Below are positions 53,691-64,000 of a DNA stretch of 64,000 nt, piece after piece. Under the pieces are notes generated by a model. The model ran no database searches. It was not told where the DNA came from and worked only from the letters and a program-made list of their open reading frames with translations. Source of the stretch: Orientallactaga sibirica. Its lineage: Eukaryota; Chordata; Mammalia; Rodentia; Dipodidae. Position 1 is the first letter of the stretch, and every line of letters starts with the position of its first letter. Made by a program: the position numbers and the translations under genes. The DNA is taken from positions 3,885,501 to 3,949,500 of the forward strand of contig JAEOAD010000888.1 in NCBI GenBank assembly GCA_036365145.1, written 5' to 3'.

Positions 53691-54045
53691 TCATGGAAAC
53701 TAAACAGTACACTACTAAGTGATGAATGGGTCAATAAAGAAATCAAGAAGGAAATAAAAAAATTCATAGAATCAAGTGATAATGAGAACACAACATACCA
53801 AAATCTTTGGGACACAATGGAGGCAGTACTAAGAGGGAAATTTATAGTTTTAAGTGCCCGTATTAAAAAATTAGAAAGGTCACAAGTAAACAACTTAATG
53901 CTTCACCTTAAGGGCTTGGAAAAAGAATGAGACAAACCAAAAATCAGTAGTCGGGAAGAAATAATAATGATTAGGGCAGAAATTAATGAAATACCAACCA
54001 AAAAGTAATACAAAGAATCAATGAAACAAAAGAGTTGTCTCATTG

Positions 54046-54162
54046 ACTTTTAAAGGGTGGCCTTGAACTCACGGCGATCCTCCTACCTCTGGATAAACAA
54101 GATTGATAAACCCTGGCTACAGAGTTGATTCTTTTAAAGGATAAACAAGATTGATAAACCCT
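54046..54162. repeat. Complex indel in L1 with a tailless B1 scrap
   Basis: A 40-base piece of reverse B1 (gggtggccttgaactcacgg...) lies in L1. ggataaacaagattgataaa follows it at 54094 and recurs at 54139. No A tail and no normal target duplication. Confidence 0.78.
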
Positions 54163-54424
54163 TAGCAAATCTGACCAGAAGAAAGAAGAAACACTAATAA
54201 AATTAGAGATGCAAAGGGCACCATTACAACAGTTACCAAAGAAATTCAGAAAATTATAAGGACATACTTTAAGAATATATATTCCACTAAGTTTGAAAAT
54301 CTGAAAGAAATGGATGATTTCCTTGATTTATATGACCTACCAAAATTAAATCAAGATGAGATAAACCATTTAAATAGACCTATAATAAGTACACAGATCC
54401 AAGCAGTTATAAAAATTTCCCAGC

Positions 54425-54535
54425 CAGGCTGGGTGTGGTGGCACACCCCTTTAATCCCAGCACTCGGGAGGTAGAGGTAGGAGGATTGCTATGAGTTTGA
54501 GGCCACCCTAGGAGGAGGTTGCTAGAGTGAGTTTG
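54425..54535 (+). mobile_element. B1 SINE, truncated
   Basis: Breaks at ggaggttgctagagtgag; the next copy follows. Confidence 0.78.
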
Positions 54536-54654
54536 CCAGGCGTGGGCGCATGCCTTTAATCCCAGCCTTGGGAGGCAGACAGGAGGATTGCTGTGAGTTT
54601 CAGGTCAGCCTGAGCTAGAGTGAGACCCTACCTCAAAAAAAAAAAAAAAAAAAA
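54536..54654 (+). mobile_element. B1 SINE, internally deleted
   Basis: Head ccaggcgtgggcgcatgcc; A tail of 21. Confidence 0.8.
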
Positions 54655-54659
54655 ATTCC

Positions 54660-54809
54660 CAGCCAGGCATGGTGGCACACGCCTTTAATCTCAGCACTGG
54701 GGAGGCAGAGGTAGAAGGATTGCTGTAAATTTGAGGCCACCCTGACACTACATAGTGAATTCTAGGTCATCCTGAACTAGAGCGAGACCCTACCTCAAAA
54801 AAACAAAAA
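54660..54809 (+). mobile_element. B1 SINE
   Basis: ttcccagcca target word repeats from 54415 and 54655. Confidence 0.85.
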
Positions 54810-54994
54810 AGGCTGGGTGTGGTGGTGCACACCTTTAATCCCAGCACTCCAGAGGCAGAGGTAGGAGGAGGATCACCATGAGTTCAAGGCCACTCTGAGA
54901 ATACAGAGTGAATTCCAGGTCAGCCTGGGCTAGAGTGAGATCCTATCTCAAAAACAGAAAAAACAAACAAACAAACAAACAAAACAAAACCAAA
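54810..54994 (+). mobile_element. B1 SINE
   Basis: Ends in (aaac)n. Confidence 0.86.
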
Positions 54995-55052
54995 AAACCA
55001 AAGAGTGTGTGGGGGCTATGGAACTAAATAGAGTTCTCAAAAGAAGAAATAT

Positions 55053-55261
55053 AGGGCTGGAGAGATGGCTTAGTGGTTAAGACGTTTGCCTGTGAAGCCA
55101 AAGGACCCAGGTTCAATTCCCCAAGACCCACGTAGGCCATATGCACAAGGTGGCGCATGCATCTGGAGTTTGTTTGCATTGACCGGAGGCCCTGGCACAC
55201 CCATTCTGTCTGTCTGTGTCTCTCTCTCTCTCTGACTCTCTCAAATAAATAAAACTTAAAA
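55053..55261 (+). mobile_element. B2-like SINE, short form
   Basis: aaaagaagaaata flanks both sides within L1. Confidence 0.89.
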
Positions 55262-55427
55262 GAAGAAATACGGATGGCATATAAACATCTAAAAAATGTT
55301 TACATTCTTAGCCATCAGGGAAATGCAAATTAAAACTACCTTGAGATTCCATCTCACTCCTGTCAGAATGGCTATCATTAAGAAAACAATAAATGCTGAG
55401 GAGGATGCAAAGAAAAAGGAACCTGGG

Positions 55428-55643
55428 ACTGGAGAGACCATTTAGCAGTTAAGGCATTTGCCTGCAAAGCCAAAGGACCTCAGTTAGATTCCCCGGGCAT
55501 ATGCACAAGGGGGCACATGTGTCTGGCATTCATTCTCAGTGGCTGGAAGCCCTGGCACGCCCATTCTCTCTCTCTTTCTCTCTCTCTCTTCTTCCCTCTT
55601 TCTCTCACTCTCTCAACTAAATAAGTAAAATAAAAAAAAAAAA
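55428..55643 (+). mobile_element. B2-like SINE, short form, with deletion
   Basis: aaaaaggaacc on both sides; missing about 20 bp before gcatatgcacaagg. Confidence 0.87.
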
Positions 55644-56108
55644 AAAGGAACCCTTTTGCACTGTTGGTGGGAATTTAATCTGGTCCAGCCATTGTGGAAA
55701 TCAGTGTGGAGATCTTGAGACAGCTAAAAATAGACTTACCATATGACCCAGCCATATCACTCCTAGGCATATATCCTAAGGATGATCAGACTACCCTAGA
55801 GATTCTTGTTCATCCATGTTTATTGCTGCTCTATTCACAATAGCTAGGAAATGGAACCAGCCTAGATGCCCCTCAACTGATGAATAGATAATGAAGATGT
55901 AGTACATCTATACAATGGAGTTCTATTCAGCAGTAAAGAAAAATCAAGTTATGAAATTTGCAGGGAAATGGATGGATCTGGAAAGGATTATACTAAGTGA
56001 GGTAACCCAAGCCCAGAAAGCCAAATGTTGCATGTTCTTTCTCATATGTGGATACTAGCTAAAAATATTTAGACTTGTGTGTGAGTTGGAGTAAAAAATC
56101 GGTAGCAG

Positions 56109-56270
56109 GGACTGGGCGTGGTGGCGCACGCCTTTAATCCCAGCACTCGGGAGGCAGAGGTAGGAGGATCGCCGAGAGTTCGAGGCCACCCTGAGACTGC
56201 ATAGTTAATTCCAGGTCAGCCTGGACCAGAGTGAAACCCTACCTCGAAAAACCAAAAAAAAAAAAAAAAA
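56109..56270 (+). mobile_element. B1 SINE
   Basis: aaaaatcggtagcaggg on both sides. Confidence 0.9.
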
Positions 56271-56282
56271 AATCGGTAGCAG

Positions 56283-56490
56283 GGCTGGAGAGATGGCTTA
56301 GTGGTTAAGGTATCTGCCTGCAAGCCAAAGGACCTCAGTTTGATTCCCCAGGACCCACATGAGCCAGATGCACAAGGTGGTACATGTGTTTGGAGTTCCT
56401 TTGTAGTGGCTAGAGGCCCTGGCACACTCATTCTCTCGCTCTCTTTGTCTGTCTGTCTCTCAAATAAACAAAAAATAAAATATTTTTTAA
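56283..56490 (+). mobile_element. B2-like SINE, short form
   Basis: Second insertion at the ggtagcag target. Confidence 0.88.
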
Positions 56491-56504
56491 AAATTGGTAG
56501 CAGA

Positions 56505-56744
56505 GGGGCTGGAGAGATGGCTTAGTGGTTAAGCACTTGCCTGTGAAGCCTAAGGACCCTGGTTAGAGGCTTGATTCCCCAGTACCCACGTAAGCCAGAT
56601 GCACAAGGTGGCACATGTATCTGGAGTTTGTTTGCAGTGACTGGATGCCCTGGTGTGCCCATTCTCTCTCTCTCTGCCTCTTTCTCTCTGCTTCTTTCTC
56701 TCTGTTGCTCTCAAATAAATAAGTAAAATAAACAAAATTAAAAA
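56505..56744 (+). mobile_element. B2-like SINE, short form
   Basis: Third insertion at the ggtagcag target; aaaattggtagcagagg follows. Confidence 0.88.
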
Positions 56745-57423
56745 AATTGGTAGCAGAGGCCAGTAAGCTAAAAAAGTGCTATACGGGAGTGAGGAGAGGG
56801 GAGGATTTAGGAGGATGGTATTGTATATATGTAAGTAGATGAACAGATTACTGGGGGTGGAATGGCCTAAGTGAGGTCAGGGGAAGAGATTGAGTTAAAG
56901 AAAGGCGGGGGGGGTGTTAAATCACAATTCAAGATATTGTGAATAAGCCATATGAAAACCTACCTTTTCGGATTAATGGAATACCCAAAAGCTAGAAAAA
57001 TTTCAGTGCCAGGGATGAGATACATTCCAGTGAGTTGTTAGCCAGGGAGGTCACTGATGCCCCTAAAACATTACAGGCCATTGCCAAGGCTCTTGGTTTC
57101 CTACCAGAAATAGATGGTCAGACCCTATTGCTAAAGATTCCACATGCCTGGGCTGCAAGGTCACTGAGAAATCAAGCTGCAGCTGAGCTGAAAACCTTCT
57201 CCCTATAAACCAGCTGACAGAAAGCTGGAAAAGCCTGAACTGCATGCAGCCCTATGGGAGAGAGAAGTCATCAGCAGTGAAAACAGTGGGCACTTCAAGC
57301 CTCAAGTTTGGCCAGCCAGGTGGGTGCATGTCCGTTATGCAGGAAACCAACTGCTCTCTAATTGGACTAAAGACCTGCTCTATGGGAGGGACTACATGCC
57401 TGGTACTGAAAACCTAATCAAAA

Positions 57424-57549
57424 TCCTATGGTTGGGAGGCTGAGGTAAGAGGATCACTGTGAGCACAAGGCCAGCCTAAAACTACAGAATGAGTTTCAGG
57501 TTAGCCTGAGATAGAGTAAGAGCCTACTTCCCAAAACAACAACAAAAAA
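57424..57549 (+). mobile_element. B1 SINE, head-truncated, in L1 3' UTR
   Basis: tcctatgg before, gcctatgg after. Confidence 0.78.
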
Positions 57550-58107
57550 TGCCTATGGTGCAGGAGGTCATGAACCTCATGAATGTAATGCTTCTCTTGA
57601 CTGACTAAATGCATATATTATGCTCACCAAATTGCCCTGTAAGCACTTTATTTAACGTTTATACCCATATATTAATGCTATTCTCACTTATGGTTAGAGA
57701 AGCTCTTTTCAGATGGCAGTGACTTTGGGATGACCCAAAAGGCACCTTTAGCGCTGGGAAGTGACAGAGGAGTGTTCAGCTCTGAAACATCTCTATCACA
57801 CCTTCCAAGGCTCAGGGTCCATTGTGGAAGAGGTGGAGGAAAGAATTTAAGAGCCAAAGGAAGGGTGGAACTGCTTACAATGCAATTATCCAGACAGAAA
57901 TTGACCTTGATATCCATGACCTCACAGTACCTTCACAAGACCCTCATAATAGGAAGAAAAGATAATTACATCAAAATAAAAGAGAGACTAATGGAGAGAG
58001 GGAGGCAACATGATGGAGAGTGGATTTGTGAAAGGGAAAGTGGGGTAGGGAAGGGAATTATCATGGTTTATTGTCTGTAAGTATGGAAGCTGTCAATTAA
58101 AAAAAAG

Positions 58108-58348
58108 ACCTGGAGAGATGTCTCAGCTGTTAAACGTACTTGTATGTAAAACCTGATAGCCCAGGTTCAGTTCCTAATACTCACGTAAAACCATATGCAC
58201 AAAGTAGTGCATGCATCTGGGGTTTATTTGTAGTGGTAAAAGGCCCTGGCGTGCCTATTCTCTGCTTGCCACCCTGAGACTACATAGTGAATTCCAGATA
58301 AGCCTGGACTAGGGCAATACCCTGCCTTGAAAAAAAAAAAAAAAAAAA
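58108..58348 (+). mobile_element. B2-like SINE fused to a B1 3' half
   Basis: B2-like part to tctgcttgc (58268), then B1 from caccctgagactac with A tail. Confidence 0.75.
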
Positions 58349-58984
58349 AGTTGAAGAGCAATTGAGGAAGAATACCCAACATTGATCTCTGGCCTCCATA
58401 TGCATGTACACCTCTGTGTGTGTGTACACACACATATGTTATGCAAAAATTAACATTTTCTCTTCAAACAAGTAATCTGGATGCAGAGATTCTGAGAGAA
58501 TTGAAAGAAAACTCTTGTTAGGAAAACTTCCTTACCTTGCCTTATGTAGTAGGGGTGGGGTCTAATGGGTTTCTCCTCCAACTATGATGGAATATTGATG
58601 GGCTCAATCTTGTGCAGGAAACCTCAGTGCTGTAAATTCATATGAAACAGCCATGTCATGTCCAGAAGATAAGATTCCATAATACTCCTCCCCATCCTCT
58701 TGCTATCACTTTGTTTGGCTCCCTCTGAAATGTTCCCTAAGACTTGGAGGGGGTGATATAGATGTCCCATTTAGGGTTGAGCATGTAATACACCCTTATT
58801 CTCAAGCACTTGGCCAGATCCAAATTTCTTCATTACCTTCTTCCCACTGCAAAGAGAAACTTCTCTGATAGAGGCTGAAAGCAGTACTAATCATCTCTAT
58901 GGATATAAGCATAATATTTATGGATATAAGCATAAATATTTAGAAGGCATGAACTTAATATTTAATTTCATTTTTGTCTGTTTA
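58349..58984. other. Probable old rodent repeat (L1 3'-end-like)
   Basis: 58560-58960 (gatatagatgtcccatttagg, aagagaaacttctctgat, gcataaatatttagaaggca) looks to me like a diverged old LINE 3' end, from memory only. No frame. Confidence 0.35.
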
Positions 58985-59188
58985 ATTTTTAAATATTTTA
59001 TTTATTTATTTAAATATTTTTATTTATTTAATATTTAATTTTGTTTATTCATTTGAGAGAGAGAGAAAAAAAAAAGAGATGCATGTGCCACTTAGTGCAT
59101 CTGACTTTAGGTGGGTGCTGGGGAATCAAACTCAGGTTAAGGCTTTGCAGGCAAGCATCTTAACCACTGAGCTATTTCTCCAGCCCCT
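58985..59188 (-). mobile_element. B2-like SINE, shortened
   Basis: Reverse copy missing the gcc-rich middle. Confidence 0.78.
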
Positions 59189-59205
59189 ATTTATTTATTT
59201 ATTTT

Positions 59206-59437
59206 AAAGATTTTATATTTTTTATTTATTTATTTATTTATTTATTTATTAAAGAGAGAGGGAAGGAGAGAGAGGGAGAGTGAGAATGGGAATGCCAAGG
59301 CCTCTAGCCACTGCAAACGAACTCCAGACCGTGCACCCCCTTGTGCAGCTGCCTTACATGGGACCTAGAGAATCAAACCGGGATCCTTAGGCTTTGCAGG
59401 CAAACGCCTTAACTGCTAAGCCATCTCTCCAGCTCCC
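59206..59437 (-). mobile_element. B2-like SINE, short form
   Basis: Reverse copy with (TTTA)n tail. Confidence 0.87.
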
Positions 59438-59554
59438 CTATTTATTTTTTTGAAGCAGCATCTCATTTTAGTCCAGGCTGGTCTCAAACTCACGGTGATC
59501 CTCCTACCTCAGCCTCCTAAGTACCAGGATTAAAGGAATGGGCCAATGCACCTA
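59438..59554 (-). mobile_element. B1 SINE, older
   Basis: Contains tccaggctggtctcaaactc. Confidence 0.75.
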
Positions 59555-59599
59555 GAAAATCTAGTATTTTATTATTTCTTTTATGTAAAAAGACACTTT

Positions 59600-59756
59600 A
59601 ACTGGGCGTGGTAGCACATGCCTTTAATCCCAGCACCCAGGAAGCAAAGATAGAAGTATCACTGTGAGTTCAAGGCCACCCTGAGACTACATAGTTAATT
59701 CCAGGTCAGCCTGGACCAGAATGAGACCCTACCTCAAAAAAACAAAACAAAACAAA
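59600..59756 (+). mobile_element. B1 SINE
   Basis: aaaagacacttta on both sides. Confidence 0.88.
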
Positions 59757-59769
59757 AAAGACACTTTAT

Positions 59770-59970
59770 TGGGGTTGGAGAGATGGCTCAGCAGTTAAGG
59801 CACTTGCCTACAAAGCCTAACAACTCAGGTTCAATTCCTTAGTACCCATGTAAAGCCAGATGCACAAAGTGGCACATGTATCTGGAGTTTGTTTGCAGTG
59901 GCAAAAGGTCCTGGCATGCCCATTCTCTCCCTCTTCTGTGTCTCTCTGCTTGTAAATAAATAAAATTTTA
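59770..59970 (+). mobile_element. B2-like SINE
   Basis: Second use of the same target; a third aaaagacactttatt follows. Confidence 0.87.
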
Positions 59971-60017
59971 AAAAGACACTTTATTAAGAGGAAGTAATAG
60001 TAAAGGTTTGAGTACAC

Positions 60018-60104
60018 TGGCTAACGTGGGATCTGGAGAGCAGAACATGGGTCCTTAGGCTTCGTAGGCAAGTGCCTTAACCTCTAAGCCATGTCTCCAG
60101 CCCT
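60018..60104 (-). mobile_element. B2-like SINE, head part
   Basis: Starts ctggctaacgtgggatc. Confidence 0.77.
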
Positions 60105-60136
60105 ATAGTGTATTTTTAAAATATTTTCTTTCCTCA

Positions 60137-60262
60137 GGACACATGTAAGCCAGGTGCACAAGGTGGAGCATGCATCTGGAGTTCATTTGCAGTGGCTGGA
60201 GGCCCTGGTGTGCCCATTCTCTCTCTCTCTCTCTCTCTCAAATAAATAAATAAAAATAAACC
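60137..60262 (+). mobile_element. B2-like SINE, 5'-truncated
   Basis: Starts caggacacatgtaagcc. Confidence 0.82.
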
Positions 60263-60263
60263 T

Positions 60264-60397
60264 GGCTGGGCATGGTGGTGCATACCTTTAATCCCAGCAC
60301 TCAGGAGGCAGAGATAGGAGGATCACCATGAGTTCAAAGCCACCCTGAGACTATATAATGAATCCTAGGTCAGCCTGGGCTAGAGTGAGACCTATCT

Positions 60398-60438
<41 letters not shown>
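60264..60438 (+). mobile_element. B1 SINE
   Basis: A tail of about 38. Confidence 0.86.
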
Positions 60439-60440
<2 letters not shown>

Positions 60441-60622
60441 TGGAGAAATAGTTTATGGTTTAGCAGTTATGGAGTTTGCCCACGAAGCCAAAGGATGTCC
60501 TCAAACTCACAGTGATCCTCCTATCTTTGCCTCCCAAATGCTGGGATTAAAAGCATGCACTACCACACCCAGCTTTCTTTTTTTAAAATATTTACTTATT
60601 TGAGAAAAAAAAAAGGAGAGGG
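60438..60622. mobile_element. Mosaic: B2-like head, reverse B1 head, reverse B2-like tail
   Basis: B2-like + (60438-60496), B1 - (60497-60573), B2-like tail - (60574-60622), joined without spacers. Confidence 0.7.
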
Positions 60623-60736
60623 AACTGTGAACTGTTAGGAAACCTGCCTCCAATGAGGCACCTCACTAATACTGAGAACTTCATTATGGTGAATACTCTA
60701 TAGGTTTCTATTGACCTAAGAATCAAAAAATTGGAA

Positions 60737-60880
60737 TGCCTGGTGTGGTGTCACACACCTTTAAATCCCAGCACTTGGGAGGCAGAGGTAGGAGCATCAC
60801 TGTGAGTTTGAGGCTGGCCTGAGACTACATAGTGAATTCTAGGTTAGTCTGGGCTAGAGTGAGACTTTACCTTGAAAAAC
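60737..60880 (+). mobile_element. B1 SINE with purine-rich tail
   Basis: Tail of GAAA/GGAG units to 60962. Confidence 0.84.
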
Positions 60881-60964
60881 CAGAAAGAAAAGAAAGAAAA
60901 AAAAGGAAGGAAGGGAGGGAGGGAGGGAGAGAAAGAAAAAAAACTGGAAGGAAAAGGTGGGAGA

Positions 60965-61140
60965 GAGCTGAAGAGATGGCTCTGCAGTTAAAGAGTTTGC
61001 CTGCGAAGCCTAAAAACCCAGGTTTGATTCCTCAGTACCCACTTAAGCCAGATGCACAAATGGCACATGTGTCTGGAGTTTCTTTGCAGTGTCTGGAATC
61101 CCTGATGTGCCCATTCTCTCTGGCAAATAAATATTAAAAA
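60965..61140 (+). mobile_element. B2-like SINE
   Basis: Head agctgaagagatggctctgc. Confidence 0.85.
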
Positions 61141-61143
61141 GAA

Positions 61144-61370
61144 GGGCTGGAGAGATGGCTTAGCGGTTAAGTGTGTGACTGTGAAGCCTAAGAACCCTGG
61201 TTCGAGGCTCGATTCCTCAGTACCCACGTAAGCCAGATGCAGAAGGTGGTAAATGCATCTGGAGTTCGTTTTCAGTGGCTGGAGGCTCTGGTGCGCCCAT
61301 TCTCTTTCTCTCTCTGCCTCTTTCTGTCTCTCTCAAAGAAAGAAATAAAAATGAACAAAGAACAAAAAAA
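61144..61370 (+). mobile_element. B2-like SINE, short form, extended B box
   Basis: ggttcgaggctcgattcctc. Confidence 0.88.
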
Positions 61371-61372
61371 TT

Positions 61373-61545
61373 TAGCCAGGCGTGGTGGCGCACAACTTTA
61401 ATCCCAGCAGTTGGGAGGCAGAGGTAGGAGGAGCGCCTCGAGTTCAAGACCACCCTGAGACCAAAGAATGAATTCCAGGTCAACCTGAGATAGAGCAAGA
61501 CCCCACCTTGAAAACCAAAATAATAAATAAATAAATAAAAAGAAG
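61373..61545 (+). mobile_element. B1 SINE
   Basis: Last SINE before the PRR14 promoter region. Confidence 0.87.
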
Positions 61546-61649
61546 AAAGAAAAAAGGTGGGGGACTTGAGCTTTACTGGTTGTTTCAGTATCTCAAGAAA
61601 CCTGGCATCCTATCTGGCCCCTGAGTTACCAGTACGCAAAAGTTAAACC

Positions 61650-62010
61650 AGGATTACGATGTCTGCCCTCAACTATAATGGCGGTGCTGTTCCAATTTGG
61701 CTTTTTGCCCTTAGGTATGATGGCCGCCAAGCGGCTTCATTTAGTTTTTCACAACCCCGGAAGACCGGGACTGGCGATTGGGCGGTGCCCGGAGACATCG
61801 ACAAGAAGGCCCCTGACGGTTGGGCAGCGTGGGGTAAGACTAGTTTTAAAGAAGCCTGAGGTGGGAGCTGCCCGAGAGCCTGGACGGCGGGAGGCTGCGG
61901 TGAGCGCGGGGTGGGGGGGAGGGGGTGCTGGAGAGGGCAGGGAACGCAGCGGAGGAGACCGCATTTGGACAGCGCAGGCGGGGCGGGGCAGGGGCGGGGT
62001 ACGATGTCTC
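61650..62010 (+). promoter_or_regulatory. PRR14: PRR14 CpG-rich, TATA-less promoter region
   Basis: GC content and CpG density rise sharply here and SINEs stop. Candidate elements: YY1-type ATGGCGG (61677-61683) and its inverse ATGGCCGCC (61720-61728); ETS-type CCGGAAG (61757-61763); inverted CCAAT GATTGG (61776-61781); GC boxes GGGGCGGGG (61978-62000). A second inverted CCAAT, CTGATTGG, is at 62178-62185. No TATA box. This is the layout of a broadly expressed promoter; the start site is inferred. Confidence 0.7.
61790..61899 (+). other. PRR14: Possible noncoding first exon of PRR14
   Basis: A strong donor, ctgcg|gtgagc, lies at 61899/61900, with an alternative ggg|gtaaga at 61833/61834. Either could splice to the acceptor at 62595. 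The 5' limit is a guess. Confidence 0.4.
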
Positions 62011-62595
62011 CTGTGGGCGGCCCCTGGCGGAATTGCAGCGCAGGGGGTATCGGCTGGACAGTGTCTCCCCCCAGGATACGGACTGAGTTCCACGATGCCC
62101 AAGCTTGGGCTTCCCCTGTCTGACTGGAGCTGGGCTGAGCCGGAGCTCCCCGGGGGAGGAGGAGCGTCGCGCGGCTTCTGATTGGAAGAACCGCGCAGGA
62201 TTCTTTCCACTGGGATCCAGTGTAGGGGATCCGGTGGGAGGGGGACTGTCGGTGTGTGGAGTATTACTTTGGAGTCCTCGCTGGGAGGGAAGGAGTATTA
62301 CAGAGGAATCCTAGCAGATCCTGGGAAACCTCAGGGCGGAATCTGCAGGGACAAAGGCCCGGGGAGGCTCGGGCCGTGGGAGAGCTCAAACCTCTGCCAT
62401 CCAGTTTCGGCAGGTGCCAGGCAGAGCCCGAGCGACCCGCCGATCCAGGCGGCCGCGGCAGCCAGGGGCGCCTTTTCGCGCCTCGGGGCACCGGCCTTGT
62501 GGGCTATCGGGAACCACGGGCGGACCATGAAGGGCGGAGCCCTGGGGGAGGGGCTGGCCCTCACTCCCCGCTCCCCTGCTCCCCCCTCACCCCAG

Positions 62596-62971
<376 letters not shown>

Positions 62972-63195
62972 TAAAGACCCACCTTTGGTCACCCTACTTA
63001 CCCACTCCCCCACCCCCACAGAATCAGACCAGATTCTCATCACACAGGCACCTCCTTAATGCTAGACCTGTATGGGTCTGCTTACTTCAGCCAAGGCTAG
63101 ATAGGATCTCCAGTGTCCCCTGTCCCCTCCCCAATTCAGCTGCAACCACATCCTACTCAGTATGAGAAACTCTTCTAACCTGTCCCCCTCACACA

Positions 63196-63450
63196 TGTGC
63201 GCATGCTGGTGGTTTTTATACTTGTTAGCTTGCTGGTGGTGTCTTTATACATGTGAGCATGCTGGTGGTATCTTTACATATATAAACATGGGTGATGTCT
63301 ACTTATTTGAGAGAGCAGCTGGCTTAAGTGGATGCTGGGGAATTGAACCTGGGTCCTTAGGCCTCACAGGCAAATGCCTTAACCAGTGGTTAAGCCCCCT
63401 AGTGGTGTCTTTATACATGTAAGCATGCTGCTGGCATCTTTGGATCTATA
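63196..63450. repeat. Imperfect minisatellite interrupted by a SINE
   Basis: Units around agcatgctggtggtgtcttt of 30-34 bp, at least four before 63290 and one to two after 63400, separated by a B2-like fragment. Confidence 0.8.
63300..63397 (-). mobile_element. B2-like SINE fragment
   Basis: Reverse text gctggggaattgaacctggg to ccttaaccagtgg; middle missing. Confidence 0.75.
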
Positions 63451-63834
63451 GCATAGATCAGAGAAACAATCTCAAAAAGAGAATAGTGACCCATCCAAGG
63501 CCACCTCATTTTTCCAAAGACTGTGGGTGAGATTATCTACATCTCACACTTGTAGCTTGGGATTCTAATATCTGACCCCTAATTCTTACTACGTCACCTC
63601 TTCTTTAGGAATTTGAGTGAATTTTAGCCATAATATCTGTTACCCTTTGTGATTAGGGTCATCTAGGCACAAGGAGACCCTGATCCACCTAGGTATTACT
63701 TTCTCAATGCTGGAACAAAATACCTGACAAAAGCCAGTTTAAGCATGGCGGCAGGAGCTGGTCACAGTCAGTCCAACAAGGAGGAAGCAGAGCAGAGAGA
63801 TGAGTGCTGCTGCTAAGGCAGCTTCCCTATTTAT

Positions 63835-64000
63835 TTTATTATTTTATTTTATATTTATATTTTATTTTATTTTATTTTTTTGGTTTTTCTAGGAAGGGTC
63901 TCACTATAGCCCAGGCTGACCTGGAATTCAGTATGGAGTCTCAGGGAGGCCTTGAACTCACAGCAATCCTTCTACCTCTGCCTCCCAAGTGCTGGGATTA
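63835..64000 (-). mobile_element. B1 SINE, cut by the window end
   Basis: Reverse copy with (TTTTA)n tail; head lies outside. Confidence 0.87.

Larger units (their letters stand above)
48196..58105 (+). mobile_element. L1 LINE, ORF2 endonuclease to 3' UTR, heavily interrupted
   Basis: L1 segments: 48196-48935, 53691-54424, 54995-55052, 55262-55424, 55645-56105, 56745-58105. The frame 48352-48780 is endonuclease-domain text (VAILISDRIDFKPTLVRKVK, NIYAPN, SQVTPSKIVVGN). Later pieces carry RPIISTQIQAVIK-like linker text, the C-terminal region (gtcagaatggctatcatt) and the 3' UTR ending in tgtcaattaaaaaaaa near 58100. Most of the RT domain is missing between 54424 and 54995. Interrupted by an ERV-bearing B1, about nine other SINEs and a complex indel at 54045. 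Inactive. Confidence 0.87.

Overview
This is nuclear DNA of a rodent: there are no dense ORFs, and at least half of the window is made of short interspersed repeats. Two SINE families dominate. One is a 7SL-derived B1 of about 150 bp. The other is a tRNA-derived B2-like family in a short form and a long form that carries an extra segment. Their consensus is not the mouse/rat one and looks to me most like jerboas (Dipodidae, e.g. Jaculus). That assignment is from memory of repeat consensus and is tentative.

Only one functional protein-coding gene is supported, at the right edge. A GC-rich promoter region (about 61.65-62.9 kb) leads into the first two coding exons of PRR14 on the + strand: start codon at 62645, exon 1 ending 62667, exon 2 at 62788-62956. 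Joined, they encode 64 residues that include the HP1-binding LAVVL motif at residues 52-56. The rest of the gene lies beyond the window. About 61 kb upstream of the promoter is intergenic repeat DNA.

Layout: 0-3.6 kb, a 5'-truncated L1 (ORF2 endonuclease to early RT) cut by SINEs. 2.5-6.0 kb, three LTR insertions sitting in SINEs, one holding a nested ERVL-type solo LTR. 6.1-22.2 kb, a probable ancient gammaretrovirus-like provirus (two related LTR pieces, polypurine tract), heavily filled with SINEs and split by L1s. 22.5-32 kb, very dense SINEs, including five consecutive minus-strand B2-like copies and a target site used repeatedly. 32-35 kb, an old L1 relic and purine-rich simple repeats. 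35-43.4 kb, SINEs plus a recent 1.18-kb tandem duplication. 43.9-45.2 kb, a processed COQ5 pseudogene (minus). 46.25-46.8 kb, a solo LTR. 48.2-58.1 kb, a second, longer L1 (ORF2 endonuclease to 3' UTR) containing a B1, in whose tail sits a 4.4-kb internally deleted class II endogenous retrovirus (minus, 382-bp LTRs). 58.1-61.5 kb, SINEs. 61.6-64 kb, PRR14 promoter, exons and intron.

There is no operon-like cooperation here. The window is a record of nested retrotransposition beside one housekeeping-type gene. No previously unknown biological system is evident. The most useful observations are the unannotated PRR14 start, the deleted ERV, the tandem duplication, B-box duplications in one SINE sublineage, and the excess of LTR insertions inside SINEs. 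Coordinates of repeats are by eye, usually good to within a few bases where target duplications are visible and about 10 bases otherwise.
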